A stretch of 12,975 nt of DNA from positions 1-12,975 of the forward strand of contig CALKUW010000120.1 of assembly GCA_937996585.1 (NCBI GenBank). The letters are read 5' to 3'. Position numbers and translations under genes: made by a program. Positions 1-6,044 of the stretch are shown piece after piece. The DNA comes from an uncultured Flavobacteriales bacterium (GTDB taxonomy: Bacteria; Bacteroidota; Bacteroidia; Flavobacteriales_D; Sanyastnellaceae). The notes under the pieces are model-generated. The model did not search any database, was not told where the DNA came from, and worked only from the letters and a program-made list of their open reading frames with translations. Position 1 is the first letter of the stretch. The number at the start of each line of letters is the position of its first letter.

Positions 1-1379
1 TCGACATGAGCACCTCCACGGCGCTCGCCACGGCCGTGATGGATGCGGAGGACAACCTCTACATCGGGGTGACCGCCACCGGCGACGAGGAAGGCCACGT
101 CTTCAAATTGGACCCCGAAGGCAACCACCTTTGGCCTGAGGGTGGGGTGACTTTCCCGAGCGGCTACTCCATCTCCATCCTGCCCATGTCGACGGGGGGC
201 GCGGTGGTCTCGTGGCTCAACATCCCCAATGCGCTGATGCAACGCTACGATGCGGCAGGAACTGAGGTGTGGCCGGAACCCCAACCGGTGGAGAGTGGGT
301 CGAGTAAGACGGCCCCTGGCCACCTGTTCGAACTCTCCAACGGGGACGTCGAGCACCTCTTCCACACCTACAACTTCGGCATTTCCTCGACCCTCTGGGC
401 CCAGCGTTACAGTGGGACAACGGGGGCGACAGTCTGGAGCAGTCCGGTCCAGTTGTCGGACAAGACCACGGTCTGGAACACCCGTTACAGCACGGGACAG
501 ATCGGGGATGCGGTCTACATCGGCTACAAAGCGGCCACGGGCCTGCGTTTCGATTCCTTCCTCCAGCGCGTCGATTCGGACGGCACCATTCCCTGGGGCA
601 TGAACGGATCGGATTTCGATGTCAACGAGACCGACTACGAGATGGATACCCGCATCGCCATCGGTGACGGCGCGGTCTGGTCCATTTGCAACTACAAGGA
701 CCCTTCACAGACGGAGAACGGTGAGCGTGTGCAACGTTTCGATGCCGAAACCGGAGCCCGGCAATTGACGGACAATGCCAAGGAGGTGTTCGCCATCGGC
801 ACGGACAACATTCACGCCAGCGACTTGCACCTGATGGATGGCCATTCCTTCTATCTCATGGAGTCCGGCTTTGACAACGGGGTTTCCAACACCACCCTGC
901 ACCTCGTGGCCTTGGATGGAGAGGGCGACTTCCTGTGGCCCGAGGAAACCCAGCCGATGGGCCTGTACGAGGCGAGCAAGAACCGCACCCACCTCACCGC
1001 CCCGGTGGGCGGGCAGACCGTTGCGGTCTGGCTCGAGGACAAATCGGTCGGTCCGGCCGTCTACGCCCAGCCCTACCAGTTCGCGACCAATCCCGCGGGG
1101 ATGATCGCCCCGGCTGAAGTCGAAGGATTGACCGTCTATCCGAATCCTGCAGCGCAGGTCTTGCATTGGCGTTGGCCAGCCGGTCAACGAGCGGGCATCC
1201 GGATGACGGTTATAGATGCCATGGGACGGTTGGTCGACGTGCCATGGAGCGAAGGCTCGGGCGAAACGGAGGGGGGGACCTTGGAGGTTGCAAGCTGGTC
1301 GGAAGGCCTGTACCAATTGCAATTCGTCTCTCCTGACGGATGGGGAGTGACAAGGGTGCCCTTCATGGTGGTCCATTGA
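1..1379 (+). CDS. T9SS-sorted secreted repeat protein (5' truncated)
   Basis: This is probably the C-terminal part of a large extracellular or cell-surface protein exported by the type IX secretion system. The frame is open to the window edge. The first ATG (position 6) is followed by no signal peptide, which a T9SS cargo needs, so the true start very likely lies upstream. Numbering from that ATG (457 residues), the last ~81 residues from V377 match a type A sorting domain: a VYPNPA start, the IDAMGRLV core and the GLYQLQF strand are visible. The remainder carries a loose motif of the type QR-aromatic-D-x-x-G-x-x-x-W at about residues 31, 77, 131, 185, 241, 297 and 351, a spacing near 54 residues that suggests a beta-propeller or similar all-beta fold. 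I see no catalytic signature, so its ligand or activity is unknown. A small hairpin follows the stop. The sorting-domain call is firm; the fold is inference. Confidence 0.85.
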   Translation, partial: DMSTSTALATAVMDAEDNLYIGVTATGDEEGHVFKLDPEGNHLWPEGGVTFPSGYSISILPMSTGGAVVSWLNIPNALMQRYDAAGTEVWPEPQPVESGSSKTAPGHLFELSNGDVEHLFHTYNFGISSTLWAQRYSGTTGATVWSSPVQLSDKTTVWNTRYSTGQIGDAVYIGYKAATGLRFDSFLQRVDSDGTIPWGMNGSDFDVNETDYEMDTRIAIGDGAVWSICNYKDPSQTENGERVQRFDAETGARQLTDNAKEVFAIGTDNIHASDLHLMDGHSFYLMESGFDNGVSNTTLHLVALDGEGDFLWPEETQPMGLYEASKNRTHLTAPVGGQTVAVWLEDKSVGPAVYAQPYQFATNPAGMIAPAEVEGLTVYPNPAAQVLHWRWPAGQRAGIRMTVIDAMGRLVDVPWSEGSGETEGGTLEVASWSEGLYQLQFVSPDGWGVTRVPFMVVH

Positions 1380-1388
1380 TCTCCCTCC

Positions 1389-1404
1389 ATGAACGGGAGT
1401 TCAT
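1389..1404 (+). terminator. Hairpin after the T9SS gene, possible weak terminator
   Basis: ATGAAC-GGGA-GTTCAT is a perfect 6-bp inverted repeat closed by a GNRA-type tetraloop, 9 nt after the TGA at 1377-1379. An alternative pairing, CTCCC (1381-1385) with GGGAG (1395-1399), overlaps it. There is no U-tract, so it could be a 3'-end stabiliser or a chance structure rather than an intrinsic terminator. Confidence 0.3.
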
Positions 1405-1435
1405 CGAGTTGAAGTGAAGTCCAGCATTGGCGGCG

Positions 1436-1443
1436 TATTTTTA
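1436..1443 (+). promoter_or_regulatory. Putative -7 box (TATTTTTA) for the pirin gene
   Basis: TATTTTTA matches the Bacteroidota housekeeping -7 consensus TAnnTTTG at all but the last fixed base. It ends 4 nt before the ATG at 1448. A TTG at 1409-1411 could serve as the -33 element, but the 24-nt spacer is longer than usual. Transcription from this box would give an almost leaderless mRNA. Confidence 0.4.
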
Positions 1444-1447
1444 TGTC

Positions 1448-2395
1448 ATGCTGAGAAGGCAATTCCTGAAGGGTTCCGCCATCGTCGGAGCGGCTGCAGC
1501 GACGCCGACTTGGCTGCGCGCGGCATCAGGCATGTGGACCGAGACAGGGGAGCGGAAGGTGGCGCAGGTACTGGAATGCAAGCGCACCATGGTGCAGAAC
1601 GTGCCCGTTCTGCGGGGCTTTGCCGGTAACCACACGGACCTTGTGTCGCCCTTCGTGATGCTGGATGAATTCGGGCCGCTGCAGATCGATCCGGGTACCC
1701 TCGGAATGGACATCAAGGCCCACCCCCATGCGGGTGTGGCACCCACCACCTACCTGCTGTCGGGCAGTGGCCGTCATACGGACAGCCTCGACAATGACCT
1801 CGTCTACCGCGAGGGCCAATTCATGGTCTTCAGTTCCGGCCGCGGGGCCATCCACGAGGAGGTCAGCAGCATGGAGATTCGACGCGACGGCGGCATCGTC
1901 CACGGGTTCCAGATCTGGCTCAACCTTCCGGCAGCCCACAAATTCAGCACGCCCATCACCACCCTCCGGGACAAGAAGGCCTTCCCTGTCATCGAGCAGG
2001 AAGACTACCGGTTGAAGGTCATCATGGGGGAGGCGTTCGGGCAGGCCTCGCCCACCGAATTGCACAGTCCGGCCTTCTATTACCACGTCCATGTCCACCC
2101 GCGCGGGCGGCTGGATTTGCCCGTGGATCCGACCCACAATGCCTTCATCCACGTGGTGGAGGGCAAGTTGGAGACCGAGGGGCAGCGTGAATTGGGCGCG
2201 CACCAGCTCGCGCTTTACCACAGGGGCGGCGATGTGATGCGGTTCTATTCCGAGGCGGGGGCGGAATTCATGGTGCTCGGCGGTCGGCCGCTGAATGAGC
2301 CCGTGGTGTCCTACGGCCCCTTCGTGATGAACGACCAAAGCCAGATCCAGCGCTGCATTGCGGACTATCGCGCCGGCAGGATGGGCACCCTCTGA
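1448..2395 (+). CDS. Pirin family protein with Tat-type signal
   Basis: This is a bicupin pirin-like protein of 315 residues. Pirins bind one metal in the N-terminal cupin; some have quercetinase activity and others act as regulators or redox sensors. The four usual metal ligands are visible: H92 and H94 in HPHAG, and H136 and E138 in GRGAIHEE. The FQIWLNLP motif after the first cupin is also typical. I chose the ATG at 1448 over a TTG at 1427 because it places RRQFLKG at residues 3-9, followed by a hydrophobic Ala-rich stretch ending near WLRAAS. This looks like a twin-arginine export signal, which is unusual because most pirins are cytoplasmic. An already folded, metal-loaded cupin would suit Tat export. 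It appears monocistronic. The family is sure; substrate and export are inferred. Confidence 0.9.
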   Translation: MLRRQFLKGSAIVGAAAATPTWLRAASGMWTETGERKVAQVLECKRTMVQNVPVLRGFAGNHTDLVSPFVMLDEFGPLQIDPGTLGMDIKAHPHAGVAPTTYLLSGSGRHTDSLDNDLVYREGQFMVFSSGRGAIHEEVSSMEIRRDGGIVHGFQIWLNLPAAHKFSTPITTLRDKKAFPVIEQEDYRLKVIMGEAFGQASPTELHSPAFYYHVHVHPRGRLDLPVDPTHNAFIHVVEGKLETEGQRELGAHQLALYHRGGDVMRFYSEAGAEFMVLGGRPLNEPVVSYGPFVMNDQSQIQRCIADYRAGRMGTL

Positions 2396-2401
2396 GGTTA
2401 A

Positions 2402-2457
2402 AATCGCATGAATTCGAGGGCGAGTCCGCACCTCGGTTGCCGGTGAGGAATGCGATT
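2402..2457. repeat. Long-range inverted repeat upstream of the exbB promoter
   Basis: AATCGCAT (2402-2409) is exactly inverted as ATGCGATT (2450-2457), separated by 40 nt. Nested shorter complements lie inside: CGAGG 2415-2419 with CCTCG 2431-2435, and CCTC 2431-2434 with GAGG 2445-2448. It sits between the pirin stop and the exbB -7 box. It could form a 3'-end structure for the pirin transcript or an operator. There is no U-tract, and an 8-bp match in a gap this size could arise by chance. Confidence 0.3.
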
Positions 2458-2468
2458 GCCTAAATTCG
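2437..2468 (+). promoter_or_regulatory. Putative promoter of the exb operon (TTG-N21-TAAATTCG)
   Basis: TAAATTCG at 2461-2468 resembles the Bacteroidota -7 box TAnnTTTG with one change, and a TTG at 2437-2439 lies 21 nt upstream as a possible -33 element. The resulting 5' leader to the ATG at 2528 would be roughly 50-60 nt, longer than for other genes here. The leader contains TGTGT-TTGC-ACACA (2485-2498), a perfect 5-bp hairpin. Confidence 0.45.
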
Positions 2469-2527
2469 CCCCTCGCAAGCCCCATGTGTTTGCACACAAC
2501 GACACAACCACGACCCACATCTTCACC

Positions 2528-3388
2528 ATGAAGCAGTTGTTCGCCCTCATTGCAGTGGCCCTCTTGTTCGCCGCACCGGTTTCCGCCCAGGAAGGAGATA
2601 CCATCTTCCAGTCCGGCGATTCCATGATTGTTATGGTTCCCGACAGTGCCATGGCCGATTCCGCCATGGCGGACTCCGCCGCCGCCCCGGCTGAAGCCGA
2701 AATGGCCGAGGAAGCCGCTCCCGCCGCTCCCGCCGAAGACACCGTTGAGGTGACCGGCGCCCGTCAGCAGATCAAGCTGCGCATCATCGAGGGCGGCGTG
2801 CTCTTCATGAGCTTCGTCGTACTCTGCCTCATCTTCGGATTGGCCCTCGCTGTTGAGCGCATCATCTACCTCAACATGGCCACGACCAACACCAAAAAGC
2901 TCCTGACCGACATCGAGGATGCCATGAACAGTGGTGGTGTGGATGCGGCCAAGGCCGTCTGCGCCGACACCCGCGGTCCGGTGGCCGCCATCTTCCACCA
3001 GGGCCTCGACCGCAGCGGCGGCAGCTACGAGGAGCTCGCCAAGGCCGTGGAGGACTACGGTAGCCTCGAGAGCACGAAGCTGGAGCGCGGCCTCAGCTGG
3101 ATCAGCCTCTTCATCGCCCTGGCGCCGATGCTCGGATTCATGGGAACGGTGATCGGTATGATCGAGGCCTTCGACAAGATCGCTCAGGCCAACACGATCA
3201 ACGCCTCCATCGTGGCCGGCGGTATTAAGGTCGCCCTCATCACGACGGTCTCCGGTCTCGTCGTCGCCATCATCCTGCAGATCTTCTACAATTACATCCT
3301 CTCCAAGATCGACGGCATCGTCTTCGACATGGAGGAGGCGTCCATGGACCTCGTGGACCTCGTCTACCGCAAGAAGTTGAACGGCTGA
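2528..3388 (+). CDS. exbB: MotA/TolQ/ExbB proton channel family protein
   Basis: This is the inner-membrane proton-channel subunit that, with ExbD, energises TonB- or Tol-type systems using the proton gradient. I start it at the ATG at 2528, not at an upstream frame-open TTG at 2450, because it begins with a clean signal-peptide-like sequence (residues 1-20, ending PVSA before QEGD). A low-complexity Ala/Asp/Glu/Pro stretch follows at residues ~38-70, then three membrane segments at about 88-110, 190-214 and 228-256. The LAPMLGFMGTVIGMIEAF segment and the GGIKVALITTVSGLVVAI helix are diagnostic of the family. At 286 residues it is longer than classical ExbB because of the N-terminal pre-region. 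A DNA tandem repeat at 2648-2677 encodes AMADS twice. It leads the operon with the next three genes. Confidence 0.95.
   Translation: MKQLFALIAVALLFAAPVSAQEGDTIFQSGDSMIVMVPDSAMADSAMADSAAAPAEAEMAEEAAPAAPAEDTVEVTGARQQIKLRIIEGGVLFMSFVVLCLIFGLALAVERIIYLNMATTNTKKLLTDIEDAMNSGGVDAAKAVCADTRGPVAAIFHQGLDRSGGSYEELAKAVEDYGSLESTKLERGLSWISLFIALAPMLGFMGTVIGMIEAFDKIAQANTINASIVAGGIKVALITTVSGLVVAIILQIFYNYILSKIDGIVFDMEEASMDLVDLVYRKKLNG
2648..2677 (+). repeat. 15-bp imperfect tandem repeat within exbB
   Basis: Two 15-bp units, GCCATGGCCGATTCC and GCCATGGCGGACTCC, lie head to tail and encode AMADS-AMADS in the periplasmic tether of ExbB. The two differences are synonymous, which suggests an old duplication kept at protein level. 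Confidence 0.7.
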
Positions 3389-3418
3389 TTGGTCCTGCAA
3401 TCGCAAAAGAGCAGCACC

Positions 3419-3871
3419 ATGAAAGCCATCAACGTCCGTACGGCACTCATCATCCTCCGCGTCCTGATCATCGCATTGGGATGCATGTGGGTGATGTCGG
3501 CCATCAACAGTGACGATCCGAACGGTCCCGTCGAGAGCCTCGTCAGCCTGAACCTGTACACCGGCGTGGTGTGCGTGTTGGCCATCCTCGGATTCGGCCT
3601 CTTTCACTTTGCCCAGAAGCTGGTCACGAACCCCAAGCGCGCCATGGGCGCGCTGATCGGATTCGCCGTCTTCTTCGTTGCCGGCCTCATCGCCTGGCTC
3701 ATGGCGGACACCACGGTGACCTCGGCCATGCTGGCCAGCGGCGCCACGGTGACGGAGCAGGACGTGAAAATCGCCGACGCGAGCATCCAGTTCATCTACA
3801 TCCTCGGCCTCCTGGCCATCGGATCCATCCTCGTGGTGGAGGGCAAGTCCCTCCTCAAAAACTGGCTCTAA
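3419..3871 (+). CDS. Four-helix membrane protein of the exb operon, function unknown
   Basis: I do not recognise a named family for this 150-residue protein, although a small membrane protein between exbB and exbD is common in Bacteroidota. Four hydrophobic segments are visible at about residues 8-28, 43-66, 74-96 and 123-141. A polar loop (97-122) containing TVTEQDVKIAD precedes the last helix, and the C-terminus is short and basic (KSLLKNWL). A TTG-initiated extension to 3389 is possible, but the ATG at 3419 gives a compact N-terminus and a 30-nt gap from exbB. Only 6 nt separate its stop from the first exbD, so co-translation with the motor is likely. It may be an accessory or scaffolding subunit of the Exb complex. 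That role is inferred only from position and topology. Confidence 0.85.
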   Translation: MKAINVRTALIILRVLIIALGCMWVMSAINSDDPNGPVESLVSLNLYTGVVCVLAILGFGLFHFAQKLVTNPKRAMGALIGFAVFFVAGLIAWLMADTTVTSAMLASGATVTEQDVKIADASIQFIYILGLLAIGSILVVEGKSLLKNWL

Positions 3872-3877
3872 GCGCTC

Positions 3878-4630
3878 ATGGCACGCAGGGAATTACAGGA
3901 AATCAATGCGGGATCGATGGCGGACATCGCCTTCCTGCTCTTGATTTTCTGGCTCGTCACCACGACCATCGACAGCGATGAGGGGGTGAAGCGCCAGCTG
4001 CCGCCGCCGGTGCCGCCGGACATGGAGCAGCAGGAGGTCAAGGACGGTGACGTCTACAACGTTCGGACGAACTTCCGTGACGAGCTCCTCGTCGAGAAGG
4101 AGGTCCTGTCCATCGACCAGCTCAAGGATGGCGCGAAGGATTTCCTCATCGCCACGGGTACGGGCCTGTTGCACCCCGAGCGTCCCAACGTGACCCTCGG
4201 CGACGACAACATGAAGTACCCCGAGCGCCAGTGGGTGCGCAAGGCGGAGCTCATTGCGCTCGAGCAGAGCTACCTCGCCGCGGGGCAGGAGAAGGCTGCG
4301 GAACGCATCCGGGAAAAGCTGACGGCCATCGAGCTGTTCGGCAGCGATTACCGCGAGCTCCCGGGTTCGGCCCTCATCAGCCTCCAGACCGACCGCAGTA
4401 CCTCCTACGACCTCTACTTGCAGGTGCAGAATGAGCTCGAGGCCGCGGTCAATGAGCTGCGGGACGAGCTGTCCCTCGCCAAGTTCAACGAGTCCTACGC
4501 TTCGCTCGAGGAGCGCTACAGCCGCACGAAGGAGGAGAGCCTGCTCGACAAGATCAAGGCCATTCGACTCGTCTATCCCCAGCGGATCTCCGAAGCGGAG
4601 CCGCGCGACGCCAGCCAAGGTTACTACTGA
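3878..4630 (+). CDS. exbD: ExbD/TolR biopolymer transport protein, long form
   Basis: This is a stator-associated ExbD-like subunit with one N-terminal membrane helix (residues ~15-31, SMADIAFLLLIFWLVTTT) and a large periplasmic domain. D16 in the MADIAF motif is the conserved, proton-accepting helix aspartate of ExbD and TolR. At 250 residues it is much longer than classical ExbD (about 140). After a Pro-rich linker (LPPPVPP, 41-47) comes a charged, helical region of ~100 residues, then the STSYDLYLQVQNELEAA segment corresponding to the usual periplasmic fold, and a tail ending VYPQRISEAEP. That tail is typical of Bacteroidota long ExbD proteins. Its TGA overlaps the next gene's ATG by one base (TGATG at 4628-4632), which suggests translational coupling and a fixed ratio with the second ExbD. 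Confidence 0.93.
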   Translation: MARRELQEINAGSMADIAFLLLIFWLVTTTIDSDEGVKRQLPPPVPPDMEQQEVKDGDVYNVRTNFRDELLVEKEVLSIDQLKDGAKDFLIATGTGLLHPERPNVTLGDDNMKYPERQWVRKAELIALEQSYLAAGQEKAAERIREKLTAIELFGSDYRELPGSALISLQTDRSTSYDLYLQVQNELEAAVNELRDELSLAKFNESYASLEERYSRTKEESLLDKIKAIRLVYPQRISEAEPRDASQGYY

Positions 4631-5091
4631 TGGGAAAGTTCAAGAAAAAGAAGCGCGAGATGGGGGCGATCTCGACGGCGTCCCTCCCGGACATCGTCTT
4701 CATGCTCCTGTTCTTCTTCATGGTGGCCACCGTGCTGCGGACGGAAGAGGAGATGGTGCGGGTCATCCGCCCGGAAGCCTCCGAGATCTACAAGATCGAG
4801 AAGAAGCACCTCATCCGTTACATCAACATCGGACCGCCCCAGGACAAGCGCTACGGCACCGAGCCGGTCATCCAGCTCAACGATCAGTTTGCCGACGTCG
4901 CCCAAATCCGAGATTGGGTGGAGAACGAGCGCCTGACGCTCGCCGAGGCCGAGCAGACCAAGATGTGGGTGTCGATGAAGGTCGACCAGGACACCAAGAT
5001 GGGCGTCGTCACCGACGTCAAGCAGGAGCTCCGCAAGGCCTCCGCATTGAAGGTGCTCTACTCTGCGAATTCCCGCGAGCGCACGAACTGA
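4630..5091 (+). CDS. exbD: ExbD/TolR biopolymer transport protein, short form
   Basis: This is a second ExbD-like subunit of 153 residues, close to the classical length. The N-terminus is strongly basic (KFKKKKR, residues 3-9), consistent with the cytoplasmic positive-inside end. It is followed by one helix at ~18-36, with D21 in SLPDIVFMLLFFF as the conserved proton-relay aspartate. The periplasmic part (residues ~40-145) includes KHLIRYINIGP and, near the end, DVKQELRKASALKVLYS, which fits the ExbD fold. It differs clearly from the upstream exbD, so the pair may form a heterodimer. It starts in a TGATG overlap with the upstream gene. The stop is 1 nt from the converging dehydrogenase stop on the other strand, leaving no room for an independent terminator. 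Confidence 0.93.
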   Translation: MGKFKKKKREMGAISTASLPDIVFMLLFFFMVATVLRTEEEMVRVIRPEASEIYKIEKKHLIRYINIGPPQDKRYGTEPVIQLNDQFADVAQIRDWVENERLTLAEAEQTKMWVSMKVDQDTKMGVVTDVKQELRKASALKVLYSANSRERTN

Positions 5092-5092
5092 T

Positions 5093-6040
5093 TCAGTCGC
5101 CGAAATCGGCGAGCACCTTGTCGGCCAGCACGGACGACAACTTCACGTAACTCTCTTCGGTCCAGCCCGCCACGTGCGGGCTGACCTGTACCCGGGGGTG
5201 GGCCATCAGCCGCATCCACACCGGGTCGCCCTCGTTGGCGACCGTCTCGAAACTGGTGGTCTCACGTTCAAACACGTCCAGCCCTGCCGCCATCACATGC
5301 CCGGTCTGCAGGGCATCGAGCAGGCCCGAGGAACTGACCACCGGTCCGCGCGCCGTATTGATCAGGATGATGGGCTTGGCGAAGGATGTGAGGAAGGCGC
5401 GGTCCACCATGCCCCGGGTTTCTGGCGTGAGGTTGCAGTGGAGGCTGAGCACGTCCGCTTCGCGCCGAAGGGTGGTCAGGTCGACGGCTCGTACGGCGCC
5501 GCTGAGGTCCCCGTCGATGTGCGAACGGTAGGGGTCACAGGCAAGGATTCGGCAGCCGATGCCGGTGAGCTTGCCTGCGAAGGCGCTGCCCATGTTGCCG
5601 TATCCGAGGATGCCCACCGTGCGCCCGGAGAGTTCCATGCCACGGTGGCCTTCGCGGTCCCATTGGCCCGATCGCACCGAAAGGTCGGCTTCCCGGAGGA
5701 GGTTCATGAGCGACAGCAGCATGCCGAGCGCGTGCTCGCCGACGGCGTCCCGGTTGCCTTCCGGGCTGTTGTACACCTTGATGCCGCGGAAATGGGCACT
5801 GGCGATGTCGATGTTCTCCAGACCTGCACCGGACCGGCAGATGAACCTGAGGTCCGGAAGGCGATCCAACAGGGCGGCATCCACCCGGATGCGGCTGCGG
5901 AGCACGAGGCCCTGCGCATCACCGTGCGCGGCCACGGCTTCTTCCGCTGCCTGACCGGTACCGTCCACGCAATCCATGCCGGCCGCCGTCAGGCGTTCCG
6001 CGAGCACGGGGTGCACCGTATCGAGGAACAGCACCTTCAT
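5093..6040 (-). CDS. D-isomer-specific 2-hydroxyacid dehydrogenase (SerA-like, no ACT domain)
   Basis: This is an NAD(P)-dependent oxidoreductase of the D-2-hydroxyacid dehydrogenase superfamily. The 315 residues form a split substrate-binding domain around a Rossmann domain. The dinucleotide loop GYGNMG lies at 146-151 within TVGILGYGNMGSAFAGKL. The catalytic triad is visible as R231 in NTARGP, E260 in GLDVFERE and H289 in SPHVAG. RSGAGLENID (69-78) is typical of the phosphoglycerate dehydrogenase branch. The length matches short forms without a C-terminal ACT regulatory domain, so serine feedback control through ACT is not expected. It could make 3-phosphohydroxypyruvate or reduce another 2-keto acid; I cannot decide which. 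It lies 4 nt downstream of mgtE and is presumably cotranscribed with it. Confidence 0.92.
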   Translation of the reverse strand: MKVLFLDTVHPVLAERLTAAGMDCVDGTGQAAEEAVAAHGDAQGLVLRSRIRVDAALLDRLPDLRFICRSGAGLENIDIASAHFRGIKVYNSPEGNRDAVGEHALGMLLSLMNLLREADLSVRSGQWDREGHRGMELSGRTVGILGYGNMGSAFAGKLTGIGCRILACDPYRSHIDGDLSGAVRAVDLTTLRREADVLSLHCNLTPETRGMVDRAFLTSFAKPIILINTARGPVVSSSGLLDALQTGHVMAAGLDVFERETTSFETVANEGDPVWMRLMAHPRVQVSPHVAGWTEESYVKLSSVLADKVLADFGD

Positions 6041-6044
6041 GGCG

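Noticed and set aside
2450..2527. A 26-residue N-terminal extension of ExbB from an upstream TTG
   Set aside because: It would place charged residues before an excellent signal peptide starting at 2528, and it would overlap the probable promoter box at 2461-2468.
1526..3607. A 693-codon open frame on the reverse strand
   Set aside because: It lies opposite the pirin and exbB genes, which have clear family motifs. The antisense product is rich in His, Asp, Gly and Glu without domain structure, as expected for a mirror frame in GC-rich DNA.
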